A stretch of DNA of 64,000 nt, taken from Bacteroidaceae bacterium. GTDB lineage: Bacteria; Bacteroidota; Bacteroidia; Bacteroidales; Bacteroidaceae. The DNA lies in NCBI GenBank assembly GCA_017615835.1, contig JAFZZI010000031.1:23206-87205 (forward strand), written 5' to 3'. Both the position numbers and the translations under genes were made by a program. Under the pieces are notes generated by a model. The model saw nothing but the letters and a program-made list of their open reading frames with translations. It did no database searches and was not told the origin of the DNA. Of this stretch, positions 36,354-46,800 are shown one piece after another (within the stretch, counting starts at the first letter, position 1; each line of letters begins with the position of its first letter).

Positions 36354-37562
36354 CTATATCTTGACAGTACTTATAAGTACTTTTTTGCCCGATGAAAGCG
36401 TGGTTGCGAACACATAGCGATCGCCACCGTCTCTGACACGGAAGCGTTGCCGCAGTTGGCTGGAACTAAGGGGAAAGTTACGGACTGTAATATTGGCACG
36501 GTCGGTGCGGGTGAAGAATGTTTTTGCAGAGCGGTTGTCAAAGGGTATGACCTCATCTATTACAAACTGGCGTCCCGGAAAAGCGAGGACTCTTTCTTTG
36601 GAGAGGTAAAGGTGAGAGGCTGGATGGAGCTGGCTGACACGATAGCGAAGGCACAGTGTTCTATAGAGAGCACACTTCATCTGGGCAGCATAGGGTTCAT
36701 AAAGAAAACATCCGGCAGTTACTGATGCATCGGAAACCAGAGGTAATGACAACTGCGATTCTTCTGCAAGCGTTGAGCATAACGGTTCACCGGCTATGCC
36801 GTCAGCTGCTATGTTGACAGAGCATATTTCTGTATTACCGACAAAACCATCCTTTATGACTGCCAGCATCTCTTTGCATTCGCCGTCAAACGATATGATC
36901 CAGAGTTGGCTGACGTAGCGGAGATCTGAAAGAGCACGGCTTATGTCAAGCATAGGCGAAAGCTTGACCATGACAAGTCCGGCAATACGGAGCATCTGAG
37001 CCTCAAGCATTGTGACGTCAGGCTGACATCCGCTGACAGACACCACCTTGTCGCCTGAGTTTGAGCGTCGGGCCGGATCGACATATATGAGGTCGAAATG
37101 GTCTCTTGAATGTGTTCTTAGAAACTCTTCGGCAGTCATATTGCTTATGGTGACATTGCAGCGGCCAAGCAACGGGAAATTGTGTGAAGCGAGGTCGCAT
37201 AACTGCGGGTTGACGTCGTTGTAACAGACCGCAGCAGCGGAACGGGAAAGATAGAAACAGTCAACACCCATTCCACCGGTCAAGTCGCACATAGTGAAAC
37301 CCTTGGGAAGTATGGTATCAACGAGTCCTGCCTTATAGAGTGCAACATACTGTGAAGTACATTGCTCAAGCGAGAGGTGTTCGGGCCACAAGATACCATC
37401 TACTGCCGCCCAACTGGGCAGTTTGTCCATGGCTGACTGGTGACCTGAAATCTGGACAAGTGCCTCTCTCATGTCAACACCTTCAGGGCAGCGACCAAGA
37501 GCCAGAGAACGGACATCCTCGTCCGCATGGCGGCTGATGAATAGGGCGGTCTCGCTATTCAT
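36354..37562 (-). CDS. Class I SAM-dependent methyltransferase with THUMP-like domain
   Basis: 402 residues. It carries the SAM-binding loop CDLTGGMGVDCFYL (from about 92), an acidic ribose-binding position in NDVNP, and YVDPARR (160-166), a motif characteristic of this Bacteroidota family; the C-terminal part contains the THUMP-like domain. Probably modifies RNA, but the substrate is unproven. Its ATG overlaps the uvrA stop region by four bases, so it is translated from the same leftward message as uvrA. Confidence 0.85.
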   Translation of the reverse strand: MNSETALFISRHADEDVRSLALGRCPEGVDMREALVQISGHQSAMDKLPSWAAVDGILWPEHLSLEQCTSQYVALYKAGLVDTILPKGFTMCDLTGGMGVDCFYLSRSAAAVCYNDVNPQLCDLASHNFPLLGRCNVTISNMTAEEFLRTHSRDHFDLIYVDPARRSNSGDKVVSVSGCQPDVTMLEAQMLRIAGLVMVKLSPMLDISRALSDLRYVSQLWIISFDGECKEMLAVIKDGFVGNTEICSVNIAADGIAGEPLCSTLAEESQLSLPLVSDASVTAGCFLYEPYAAQMKCALYRTLCLRYRVSQLHPASHLYLSKERVLAFPGRQFVIDEVIPFDNRSAKTFFTRTDRANITVRNFPLSSSQLRQRFRVRDGGDRYVFATTLSSGKKVLISTVKI

Positions 37563-40426
37563 CGGTTCTTCAGTTCTTCGGACAGGTATAATGATGTGTA
37601 GCCCTTGCCAAAGGAGGCAACCTGAGCGGGAGTACCCTCGACCACAATAGTACCACCGTTGCGACCTCCTTCGGGTCCCATGTCGATAATCCAGTCGGCC
37701 TGTTTGATTACATCCATGTTGTGTTCTATTACTATGACTGTGTTGCCTTTGTCAACAAGTCGGTTCAAAACATTCATCAGGACGCGAATATCTTCGAAGT
37801 GTAGTCCGGTTGTAGGTTCATCAAGTATGTAGAGGGTTTTGCCTGTATCGCGCTTAGACAGTTCAGCTGCAAGTTTGACGCGCTGACTCTCACCTCCGGA
37901 TATCGTAGTCGAGGGCTGTCCAAGTTTGAGATAACCAAGGCCCACATCCTGAAGCACCTTAATCTTATTTAGTATTGAAGGAACGTTTTCAAAAAAAACA
38001 ACCGCCATATTGATTGTCATGTCAAGAACGTCAGCAATGGATTTTCCCTTGAAGCGTACTTCGAGGGTTTCGCGGTTATAGCGCTTTCCGTGACATACCT
38101 CGCATGGTATCATAACGTCGGGCAAGAAGTTCATTTCTATGGTCTTGTATCCGTTCCCGCTACAGGCCTCGCAACGCCCGCCTGACACATTGAACGAGAA
38201 GCGGCCTGGCCTATATGCTCTTATCTTCGACTCTGGAAGCTCTACAAACAGCGAGCGGATTTCACTGAAGACCCCTGTATATGTAGCAGGATTTGAACGG
38301 GGTGTACGGCCCAGTGGTGACTGGTCAACATCAACCACTTTATCGATGAATTCGAGACCATCTATACTGTCAAACTCGAGGGGTTCCTTAAGTGAACGGT
38401 ACAGGCGCTTCGAAAGTATTGGCTGAAGTGTTTCGTTGACGAGAGTAGATTTTCCACTGCCCGATACGCCTGTGACACAGATGAGTTTTCCTAACGGGAA
38501 CGAAACGGTAATATTCCTGAGATTGTTTCCACGGCAACCGTGCAGGACAATGCTGTTGCCATTACCGTTACGGTATTGGCGTGAATAATCACAAGTGTCC
38601 AGGGTGCGCTTAAGATATTTTGCAGTGAGAGTATCGGCATTAAGCATCTGTCGGGGAGTACCGGAGAACACTACTTCGCCCCCCAGACGCCCTGCTTTCG
38701 GACCAAGATCGATAATCTTGTCAGCGGCAAGCATCATTTCGCGGTCATGCTCGACCACAAGAACTGTGTTACCTACATCTCGCAGGGTCTTTAGAGAGTC
38801 TATAAGCCGCTGGTTGTCACGCTGATGGAGCCCAATGCTCGGCTCATCAAGTATGTAGAGAACATTGACCAGTTTAGAGCCTATCTGTGTAGCCAGACGT
38901 ATGCGCTGTTCCTCACCGCCCGACAGTGACTCGGCAGGGCGGTTGAGCGAAAGGTAGTCAAGCCCCACGTCAAGCATGAATCTGAGTCTGGTGCGTATTT
39001 CCTTGAGTATCTCAGAAGCAATGGCACGCTGACGTTCCGGCATCCTCGCCCCCACTTCACCTGTCCATTCGTAAAGCTCGGCAATGTCCATTGAGGCGAG
39101 TTGATGGATGTTCTTTCCGTCAATTAGGAAGTGAAGTGATTCTTTCCTGAGGCGTGATCCTTGACACTCTGGACAGACTGCTGTGGCGGCAAACTGGTCG
39201 GCCCACTTCTGCTCGACTGCACTGAGGTCGGTCTGTTGCTGAAGGTTACGAATGTATTTGACTATTCCGTCGTATTCGATGAATACAGCGTCGGCCTCAC
39301 TGTTGATGCCGGTTATCTGTACTTTAATGCGCTCTACGCTTCCGTTGAGCAATTCGTCAATAACATCGTCAGACATATCCGACATAGGAGTGTCGATTGT
39401 GTAGTCATACTTCTGGAGCAGCGAAGTGATTTGTCTGAATATCAGAGTGTTTTTATATGGCCCCAATGGTGCCAGGGCACCTTTTCGAACGGAGAGACTT
39501 CTGTCTGGAATAACCTTGTCAATATTGACAACTGACACGATACCGAGCCCTTTGCACTTCGGGCAGAAGCCCTGTGGAGAATTGAAAGAGAAGGAGTGTG
39601 GAGCGGGATCTGAATACGACAAACCGGTGTCAGGGCACATGAGACTGCGGCTGTAGCGGTGCAGGACACCTGTTCCTAAAACCCCTGGTATGACGTTGTC
39701 AGGAACGGACAATATCTTCATCTGGCCTTCACCCAACTTCATGGCAAGCGACACGGCTCCCTGCAGGCGCTGACGGTACTTTTCGCAGACAACCAGTTTC
39801 TCAACGACCACATCAATGCTATGGTTACGGTAACGGTCGAGCTTCATGCCAGGTTTCAGTTCTGTCATTTCACCGTCAATTCTGACATTAAGGTAACCTT
39901 TGCGACGGATACTCTCCAGAAGTTCCTTATAGTGTCCCTTACGGTTATCAACAAGTGGAGCCAATACGTAAATGCGCTGGCCGTTGTAGTCGCTGAAGAT
40001 AAGGTCGAGTATCTGTTCTTCAGTGTATTTGACCATCTTCTTGCCCGAAAGGTACGAGTAAGCCTCGCCCGCTCTGGCAAAGAGCAGCCTCAGATAATCA
40101 TAAACTTCAGTAGTGGTTCCAACTGTCGAACGTGGATTGCGGTTAGTCGTTTTCTGTTCTATTGAAATCACTGGACTCAGACCGGTAATGCTGTCCACAT
40201 CAGGACGCTCCATGTTACCCAAAAAATTGCGGGCGTATGCTGAGAATGTTTCAATATACCGACGTTGCCCTTCGGCATAGATTGTATTGAAAGCCAATGA
40301 AGACTTGCCGCTGCCGCTGAGTCCGGTGACAACAGTAAGCGATTTGTGAGGAATCTCAACATCTATGTTCTTAAGGTTATTGGCCCTGGCACCAACAACG
40401 CAGATTGCTCCGGATTTGCTTTTCAT
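37559..40426 (-). CDS. uvrA: Excinuclease ABC subunit A UvrA
   Basis: DNA damage recognition ATPase of nucleotide excision repair, 955 residues. The ATG at 40426 gives MKSKSGAICVVGARANNLKNIDVEIP, the normal UvrA beginning; upstream in-frame codons would overlap the neighbouring gene. It has two ABC domains with Walker A GLSGSGKSS (35-43) and GVSGSGKST, signatures LSGGEEQRI and ISGGESQRV, and zinc-finger cysteine pairs CPKCKG, CPECQG and CEACSG...CEVCHG. A complete, typical UvrA; Bacteroidales commonly encode a second copy elsewhere. It follows the CHU_C protein gene by seven bases. Confidence 0.97.
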   Translation of the reverse strand: MKSKSGAICVVGARANNLKNIDVEIPHKSLTVVTGLSGSGKSSLAFNTIYAEGQRRYIETFSAYARNFLGNMERPDVDSITGLSPVISIEQKTTNRNPRSTVGTTTEVYDYLRLLFARAGEAYSYLSGKKMVKYTEEQILDLIFSDYNGQRIYVLAPLVDNRKGHYKELLESIRRKGYLNVRIDGEMTELKPGMKLDRYRNHSIDVVVEKLVVCEKYRQRLQGAVSLAMKLGEGQMKILSVPDNVIPGVLGTGVLHRYSRSLMCPDTGLSYSDPAPHSFSFNSPQGFCPKCKGLGIVSVVNIDKVIPDRSLSVRKGALAPLGPYKNTLIFRQITSLLQKYDYTIDTPMSDMSDDVIDELLNGSVERIKVQITGINSEADAVFIEYDGIVKYIRNLQQQTDLSAVEQKWADQFAATAVCPECQGSRLRKESLHFLIDGKNIHQLASMDIAELYEWTGEVGARMPERQRAIASEILKEIRTRLRFMLDVGLDYLSLNRPAESLSGGEEQRIRLATQIGSKLVNVLYILDEPSIGLHQRDNQRLIDSLKTLRDVGNTVLVVEHDREMMLAADKIIDLGPKAGRLGGEVVFSGTPRQMLNADTLTAKYLKRTLDTCDYSRQYRNGNGNSIVLHGCRGNNLRNITVSFPLGKLICVTGVSGSGKSTLVNETLQPILSKRLYRSLKEPLEFDSIDGLEFIDKVVDVDQSPLGRTPRSNPATYTGVFSEIRSLFVELPESKIRAYRPGRFSFNVSGGRCEACSGNGYKTIEMNFLPDVMIPCEVCHGKRYNRETLEVRFKGKSIADVLDMTINMAVVFFENVPSILNKIKVLQDVGLGYLKLGQPSTTISGGESQRVKLAAELSKRDTGKTLYILDEPTTGLHFEDIRVLMNVLNRLVDKGNTVIVIEHNMDVIKQADWIIDMGPEGGRNGGTIVVEGTPAQVASFGKGYTSLYLSEELKNR

Positions 40427-40433
40427 CAGTCTT

Positions 40434-41207
40434 TTATCGTTGTTCGGAGCTTTCATTCTTAAGTCCGGTAAGCAAGTTGATATCGGACTTGACAGTATAG
40501 TGCATTCCCCCGGCACCTTCGGCCTCAATGTGTATGAAGTATGTGCCGTTTGGTGCCGTCCGACCGCCTATGGTGCCGTCCCAGCATGTGTAGTAGCCGT
40601 TGTTATCGTTGCCCTCGGAATACTCAAGGCTGTTCTGATCGCCAGAAGCCACAAGTTGGCCCCACCTGCTGAAGATACGCATGTTGAAGCTGACTATTGA
40701 CTTAACTCGAATCTTCAACTCATCGTTGATACCGTCGCCATTAGGAGAGAAGGCGTTTGGAACAAAAAGGTCAGAGGCGTTTATCGAGAACTGTGAGGTT
40801 TCCTGATCCGGTCCTGGGACAATCTCAGAATCGGGCTCGCGGTACGAAAATGCAAACGAGACGATAAAGGTGCCGTCATCCTCGAAGATGTAAGATGTAA
40901 TCTCGTCCTGACGTACCAGATACTCTTCCTTCTGCTGGAAACCATCCTGCATAAAAGAGCGGGTAACACGCCACTCGCAATAGATCTGGCTGCCTGCAGT
41001 GACTCCCGACATTCCGGCATTGAACTCAACGCTGAGAGGTGCTTCGTAAGCAGTCGGAGCGCTACTCCCCATGTAAAGAGTGTCCTGAACTCCAGTCTTG
41101 CCAGTAAGGACAAGGAATGCCCTTGATACAGGAGCGGAGATAAGCTGTACTGACGCTACAGACACCAGTATCCAGACGAACAGGACTCTATAGTATTTCG
41201 AAAACAT
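40434..41207 (-). CDS. Secreted protein with gliding-motility/type IX (CHU_C, type B) C-terminal domain
   Basis: 257 residues. Signal peptide or N-terminal anchor (MFSKYYRVLFVWILVSVASVQLISA), a beta-rich middle, and a C-terminal domain with VPNAFSPNGDGINDEL, IFSRWGQLV, CWDGTIGGR and APNGTYFIHIEA, the signature of the type B sorting domain family used by type IX secretion. After the usual end it continues with a short polar tail. Whether this organism has type IX secretion is not visible here; many gut Bacteroidales keep such domains without it. The perfect promoter element ends only four bases before the ATG, suggesting a leaderless mRNA. Confidence 0.85.
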   Translation of the reverse strand: MFSKYYRVLFVWILVSVASVQLISAPVSRAFLVLTGKTGVQDTLYMGSSAPTAYEAPLSVEFNAGMSGVTAGSQIYCEWRVTRSFMQDGFQQKEEYLVRQDEITSYIFEDDGTFIVSFAFSYREPDSEIVPGPDQETSQFSINASDLFVPNAFSPNGDGINDELKIRVKSIVSFNMRIFSRWGQLVASGDQNSLEYSEGNDNNGYYTCWDGTIGGRTAPNGTYFIHIEAEGAGGMHYTVKSDINLLTGLKNESSEQR

Positions 41208-41211
41208 GTTG

Positions 41212-41219
41212 CAAAATTA
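41212..41219 (-). promoter_or_regulatory. Promoter -7 element abutting the CHU_C gene start (TAATTTTG)
   Basis: Perfect TAnnTTTG on the minus strand, four bases before the ATG at 41207. A transcript from it would have almost no 5' leader. Confidence 0.5.
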
Positions 41220-41264
41220 ATACAATAAACCCAAAAGGCACCGATGCGAGTCAGAAACAATTCG

Positions 41265-41272
41265 TATCTTTG
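41265..41272 (+). promoter_or_regulatory. Promoter -7 element for the LysM gene (TATCTTTG)
   Basis: Perfect TAnnTTTG, 58 bases before the ATG at 41331. It diverges from the CHU_C promoter 46 bases away. Confidence 0.55.
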
Positions 41273-41330
41273 CAGCAGATGGCTTATCTGTGATAATAAC
41301 GTTGTTTGAATCAGGTTATTTGAATCGTAT

Positions 41331-43175
41331 ATGTTAAAAACAGGCATATCCTCCGTTTTATCGGTATTTTTTGTTTGCTGTGCATTGTCCCTGCCGGCTT
41401 TCGCCCAGACAGATGACGACTTTATAACTCATACCGTAGAAAAGGGACAGGGCATCTATTCAATCGCCCGCATGTATGGTGTGGCCGAAAGCGAAATAAT
41501 AAGCCTGAATCCCGGCAGCGAGTCGGTCATAAGGGTTGGACAGATGCTCAGAATACCAAAGAGAAAATCTGACGGACTGAACTTCCACACAATACTTTCA
41601 GGTGAGACTGTCTATAGTCTGACAAGAGCCAACAGGATAACCGAAAAAGATCTGTATCAAGCAAATCCCGGACTGGAGGAGAATGGTTTGAAAGCAGGAC
41701 AAACTATCGTTATTCCTGCCCCAACGGTCGTTGAGGAGACACAACAGAAGAACGACGGAGATCCGGTTGCTGCAGCAAGAGAGAGAGAGAAGAAAAGTCA
41801 GTATCAGGCTAAACACATAGTTGCAAAGAAGGAAACCATATACCGTATAAGCAAGAAATATGGCATTAGTCAGGCAGAGTTCCTGGCAGCTAACCCTCAG
41901 TACAGATATTCAAAACTTCAGGTAGGCAGTACAGTGGTCATCCCCTATCCTGAAGGCAAGAAGGGCAACAGCCATACTGAAGAGCCGACCGTAATTGAGC
42001 CTAATCCACAGGAGCCTGTTGCCGAAACGACTCCAGCACCCACGAAGACAGACCTCCTGGTCAGCGGCAACGTACGCTCTGTTTCTGTACCGCGCATAAT
42101 AGAGGCCGCCCTGCTGATGCCTTTCGAACTTGACGGACCAAACAGACAAGAGCAACGCGAGATGGTTGAATTCTACCAAGGAGTACTGCTCGCCATCGAT
42201 GACATGAAACGTGACGGTATTTCGGTAAACCTGCACGTTTACGATACCGGAAACGAGAGCAAATCAATTGTTCCGATACTGCAGAATGAAAAGATGAAGG
42301 AAATGCACGTAATATTCGGCCCACGCCATGATAATCACATCAACGCGGTAGCGGAGTTCTCCCGAGAGAACCATATTCCATTGGTGCTGCCTATCAATTC
42401 AAATGTAGATGCCGTTTATTCGAACCCATACGTTTATCAATTAAATACGCCGCAATCATATCAGATTGCCGATGTCTGCGATAATTTTTTCAAAGAGTTC
42501 CGCAAGCCTAAGCTTATTATTCTCGGTACTGGCGGTGAAACGCGCAACATGTTCCTTGACCAATTGAAGCAGGAACTTGGGGCCAAGGGACATCCATACG
42601 TCACAGTTGATGCGACATCTATCAACAACAGCCTTACAGAGCGTCTGTCGACAGAATTGGATAGTGAGCGGCAGAATATTTTCATCATCAGCAATAATGA
42701 CGTGGGAAAATTGTCCGGTCTGCTGCCGATTCTTCAGCTTGTCACAAGGGGCAAAGCGAGAGAAGTCGAAACACACCTGTTCGGATATCCGGAATATCAG
42801 ATGTATGCATCCAATCACATTGAAGAATTCTTCGAAATAGATACTTGGTTCTACAGTTGGTTCTACACCAACAATCAGTTGCCTGAAGCAATTCGGTTCA
42901 ACTCTGATTTCCGCAAGGCATTTGGCAGGCAGATGATGGCGTCATATCCCAGTTTTGCCTCTTACGGATACGATATGGCAGAGTTCTTTCTGAAAGCTGT
43001 CTCTCGCTATGGAACGGAATTTTCCAGCCATCTTGACAGAATTAACGTCAAACCTGTCCAGATGGGATTCAAGTTCCAGAGAGCAAGCAACTGGGGAGGT
43101 TTCATAAACAGAAAAGTTTTCTTCGTACACCTCTCAAATCAATACAAGGTTGAAAAGATCGACTTTGACCTATGA
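41331..43175 (+). CDS. LysM-repeat protein with periplasmic-binding-like domain
   Basis: 614 residues. Signal peptide to about residue 26 (ending PAFAQ), then three LysM peptidoglycan-binding repeats: HTVEKGQGIYSIARMYGV (from 33), FHTILSGETVYSLTRANRI (from 84) and HIVAKKETIYRISKKYGI (from 162). After a Pro/Thr/Glu-rich linker (about 205-240) comes a type 1 periplasmic-binding-like domain (EAALLMPFELDG...VEFYQGVLLAIDDM, VIFGPRHDNHINAVAEFS), as in amino-acid ABC binding proteins but without an ABC partner nearby. Such LysM/BP proteins are widespread in Bacteroidota; the role in the envelope is undetermined. The barrel protein gene follows ten bases later. Confidence 0.9.
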   Translation: MLKTGISSVLSVFFVCCALSLPAFAQTDDDFITHTVEKGQGIYSIARMYGVAESEIISLNPGSESVIRVGQMLRIPKRKSDGLNFHTILSGETVYSLTRANRITEKDLYQANPGLEENGLKAGQTIVIPAPTVVEETQQKNDGDPVAAAREREKKSQYQAKHIVAKKETIYRISKKYGISQAEFLAANPQYRYSKLQVGSTVVIPYPEGKKGNSHTEEPTVIEPNPQEPVAETTPAPTKTDLLVSGNVRSVSVPRIIEAALLMPFELDGPNRQEQREMVEFYQGVLLAIDDMKRDGISVNLHVYDTGNESKSIVPILQNEKMKEMHVIFGPRHDNHINAVAEFSRENHIPLVLPINSNVDAVYSNPYVYQLNTPQSYQIADVCDNFFKEFRKPKLIILGTGGETRNMFLDQLKQELGAKGHPYVTVDATSINNSLTERLSTELDSERQNIFIISNNDVGKLSGLLPILQLVTRGKAREVETHLFGYPEYQMYASNHIEEFFEIDTWFYSWFYTNNQLPEAIRFNSDFRKAFGRQMMASYPSFASYGYDMAEFFLKAVSRYGTEFSSHLDRINVKPVQMGFKFQRASNWGGFINRKVFFVHLSNQYKVEKIDFDL

Positions 43176-43185
43176 TCAGCCGACA

Positions 43186-43878
43186 ATGAAAAGATTTCTT
43201 TCCACATTATTCATTTTACTTGTATCTGTGCTGCCATCAAGGGCTCAGGTAGGCCTGCACCGCAATACTTTTGCATTTGGAGGCAACATCGGAATTGACC
43301 ACTCGCAGATTTCGGTATCGCCGAAGATAAAACAGGGAATGTATCTGGGAAAGACTTTTGGCATAACTGCAAGATATACTTCCGAGAAATACTTTTTCCT
43401 GATATGTGCAGCACAAATAGAAGCCAACTTTGTTGAAAGAGGATGGCGTGAAGAAATTGAAGATGGTACGGGAAATGAATATAACCGCAGGCTGACATAC
43501 GTGGAGATTCCATTCTTCGCCCATCTTGGAATTGGAAGGGAAGCCCGTGGCGTTCAAGGGTTCATCAATCTGGGGCCACAAATCGGATTTCTTATCAGAG
43601 ACAAGGAAAATTACGGTGGAATGGAACCTTGGGATCCTTCAAAGCGGCCCAACAATGTAAATGTCCAATATGGCAAGGAGATTGACCACAAACTTGAATA
43701 TGGCATTACTGGTGGCCTCGGCATCGAACTGAAAACAGCCATCGGCAACTTCATAATAGAAGGCCGCTACTATTTCGGTCTTTCTGACATTTTTGGCAAC
43801 ACCAAGACAGACTATTTCGGCCGCTCTGCCAACACGAGCATATACGCCAAAGTAGCGTATATGTTTGAGATAAGGTGA
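43186..43878 (+). CDS. Outer-membrane beta-barrel protein, PorT-like
   Basis: 230 residues. The ATG at 43186 gives MKRFLSTLFILLVSVLPSRAQ, a signal peptide; an in-frame ATG at 43150 would overlap the previous gene by 26 bases and add a charged extension. The rest alternates hydrophobic and polar residues with aromatic girdles and ends in YAKVAYMFEIR, a barrel-type final strand. Phrases such as VEIPFFAHLGIG and GGLGIELKTAIGNFIIEGRYYFGLSDIF match the PorT-like outer-membrane barrel family. It is probably in an operon with the LysM protein. Confidence 0.85.
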   Translation: MKRFLSTLFILLVSVLPSRAQVGLHRNTFAFGGNIGIDHSQISVSPKIKQGMYLGKTFGITARYTSEKYFFLICAAQIEANFVERGWREEIEDGTGNEYNRRLTYVEIPFFAHLGIGREARGVQGFINLGPQIGFLIRDKENYGGMEPWDPSKRPNNVNVQYGKEIDHKLEYGITGGLGIELKTAIGNFIIEGRYYFGLSDIFGNTKTDYFGRSANTSIYAKVAYMFEIR

Positions 43879-43894
43879 TTCTCCTACTCTACTC

Positions 43895-46800
43895 TCAGTT
43901 GAAGAAATAACGTATGCCCAACTGCAGATACCAGCAGTCAGACGAATTTCTTAATGGTTTGAAGGTTCCGTTGAGCAGACCGTCAGCGTCACTGTATAAT
44001 GTGAAGACAGGCCTCCCGGAAGCAGCATCAGTCCTAACGTATGTCATGATTTTCCCGTTGTTGCAGGCAGAGGGAGTCCGGGAAACTCCCCAATCACTGC
44101 ATAGGAGGTTGCCGGCATTCATAATATCAAGCGATACCTGGAGACTGCTTATACTGTTGCCATGGCGGATTCTGAAAGTTTCGGAAACTCGTATGTCGAA
44201 GCGGTTAAGCCAAGGCATCAAAGCGTCATTTGCACCAGCAAATTCCCCTTTGTGCCGGCTCAGATACCCATCATTGCAGACAAACTCCCAAAGGGCTTCC
44301 TGCTGTTGGGCAGCTGTGTATCCTGCATTATCAGTAAACATCAGTTCATCCTTTGAGGCGGGAATGTAAAGAAGATCGTTCAAGGCACCGTCGCCATTCA
44401 TGTCATTCGAATATGTGTAACTGTATGTGCCGGCTGTACAGCCATTGTAGAATAGCCCTACAGATGTTGAGAACCTGCTGCCGTGTTCAATCGAATACGT
44501 AACTGCACCCATGATTCTGTCTGGGATCACGTAACTGGTTGTATGTAATTCCACTTGATTGGAACTGTTTACCGACGGTGTGTTTTTCCATGTAGAATAA
44601 AGCGATGATCCAACCATGTCAGAAACGCTTTTGGAGTCCTGATGAATATACGACAGTTCTATTTTGAGGTTCTTGACAGGTTCTAGCTTCAGTGTAGCGG
44701 CAACTGACCAGCTGTAACCCTTGTCAGTATTGTCAAGCAACATGGCGCCTCCCGTCACATTTCTATAAACAAGAGGAGAATTACATTCGGTTCCATCGGC
44801 AAACTGCCGATAATTCAGTCTTGATCCAAGACCTTCGAACAAGGCAAAATCACCTTCGTTGAGAAGATTAAGATTTCTGCAGTACACAGCATTGATATCC
44901 TTGTTGTAGATGCCTTCGAGTGACAAGGATGCCGGAAAACTGACGGGAATGTTCCAATCTGCAGCCAGTGAGACCTTGAAGACTTGCGGCAGCTTAAAAT
45001 CTTCAGATACCCCACATAGAGTCGCGCTTTTGACAGGTGCATTTGGGGTTGATGTCATGTTATAGCCCTTGTCGGACAGATATTGCCTCATGCTTTCAGG
45101 AGTATACAGGAAATTGCCTGCTAAGCCGGACAATACTCCGTCAGCATCATTGCTGACCATCACGGTATTCTGAAGCAGATTGCTATAGTTAGGCATGTTG
45201 GTCAGGAAAACCAGCGGTATGCGCCCGGCAAAGAGTCCGGCACCACCGTGGAGCACAAAGTTATCTTCGCCCGTAACATCCCAGTTAAAGCCTACTCTGG
45301 GTGACAGCATTACTGAAATCTTCGGCCATCTGCCAGTATCGATGACGGGTGTGTTCCATCCAACTGGAACGATATCTCCATCAGCGAAATAATGACGGGT
45401 CCAGTCAAGTTCACGATATGAGATATTTGTCTGGAGTTTCTCATAGTAATCTGTAATGTCTGCCCGTAATCCATATGTCATTCTGAAACGGTCATTGAAC
45501 CGGGTTTCACTCTGAAAATATAGCGATGACTGACCAAGTGAACTTTTTGAGGCCGAATCGTCAGTACCGTTATAACCGTATGTATATCCATAGCCCACAG
45601 GAGCCGCTGAATTCTCGAAATCTTCGATTGAAGAGTAACGGTAATAGCCTGTTCCGTACATCATATAATTGGTGGCGGCATGCTGGAATTCGTAACTGAT
45701 ACCTGCCAGCATCCTGCTGTGCCCAGCTATCCAACTCAACTGGTCACTGAAAGTGGCAGAATAAGTTTTGTTGCCTGTATTCAGCGAGAAAAGCTCGTAA
45801 CCCGCAGACATGAACATATCGCCATCCTTCCATATATCTATGTGCGGGAAAAGGTCTGAATCGGAACCTCGGTTATTTCCGACCATCGACGTTGTAAGAA
45901 GAAGTCGATTGGTTAGTCTCCCTATACGGCTGTTCAGTTCGGCAACCGCCGACCAAGCCACATCGCGGAGGGAATAGCAGTTTGTACGGAATGCATAGGA
46001 GTTTTGAGATATGCGTGCTGAGGATGCAGGTACGCCAACCGGAGTTCCAAAATCGTTAGGAGTGTTCCACTGCGAATTCACCGTATAATTGTATCTCAAC
46101 ATGAGGTTGTGATTGTCAGAGATATTCCAGTCAAGCCTTGCCAATAACTTATAGTTGGTGGTACCTCCGTCACTGAGATCGGCACTCCCAGCATTATATC
46201 CGTATTTTGAAAGAGCGTTGGCGAAACGGTCCATGTCCTTCTGAGTCACCCTGCTAATCATGGCAGCAGCATCACCGATTCCATTATCGGACAATCTCCA
46301 TTTAGAAATTGGTTCGGGACGATTCTCCATTTCACCATTCACAAAGAAAAACAGGACATCGTGCAATATCGGGCCACCTGCCGTGAAGCCGAATACAGAC
46401 TTTGACTCAGTATTGCGTTCGCCGAGATCATAGCCTGCAACTTTGTTTCCACGGAACTTTTCGTTGCGCAGATATGTGTAAGCTGTAACCTTAAATGTGT
46501 TCGAACCGGATTTGGTGACTGCGTTTATACCTCCTCCAGTAAAATTGCCATGGCGGACATCATAAGGAGCTATTACGATCTGTACCTCATCGATTGCATC
46601 AACTGACACAGGACTGCCCCCACCAGGCAGTGCCGATGTAAGGCCGAAAACATTGCTCAGCCCGGCGCCGTCAATGTTAAGCGGCGTGACACGACCATCG
46701 CGTCCTGCCATGGAATTATCCTTTCCGCTATGGGCCGAGAGACGGGTATAGTCCAGAAGTGATCTGTTCACTGATGGAAGCAGTTCGAGTCGTTCTTTTC

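Noticed and set aside
41780-41815. GA-rich run (gagagagagagaag) as a regulatory microsatellite
   Set aside because: It lies within the LysM gene and codes for a charged linker; it is short and in frame.
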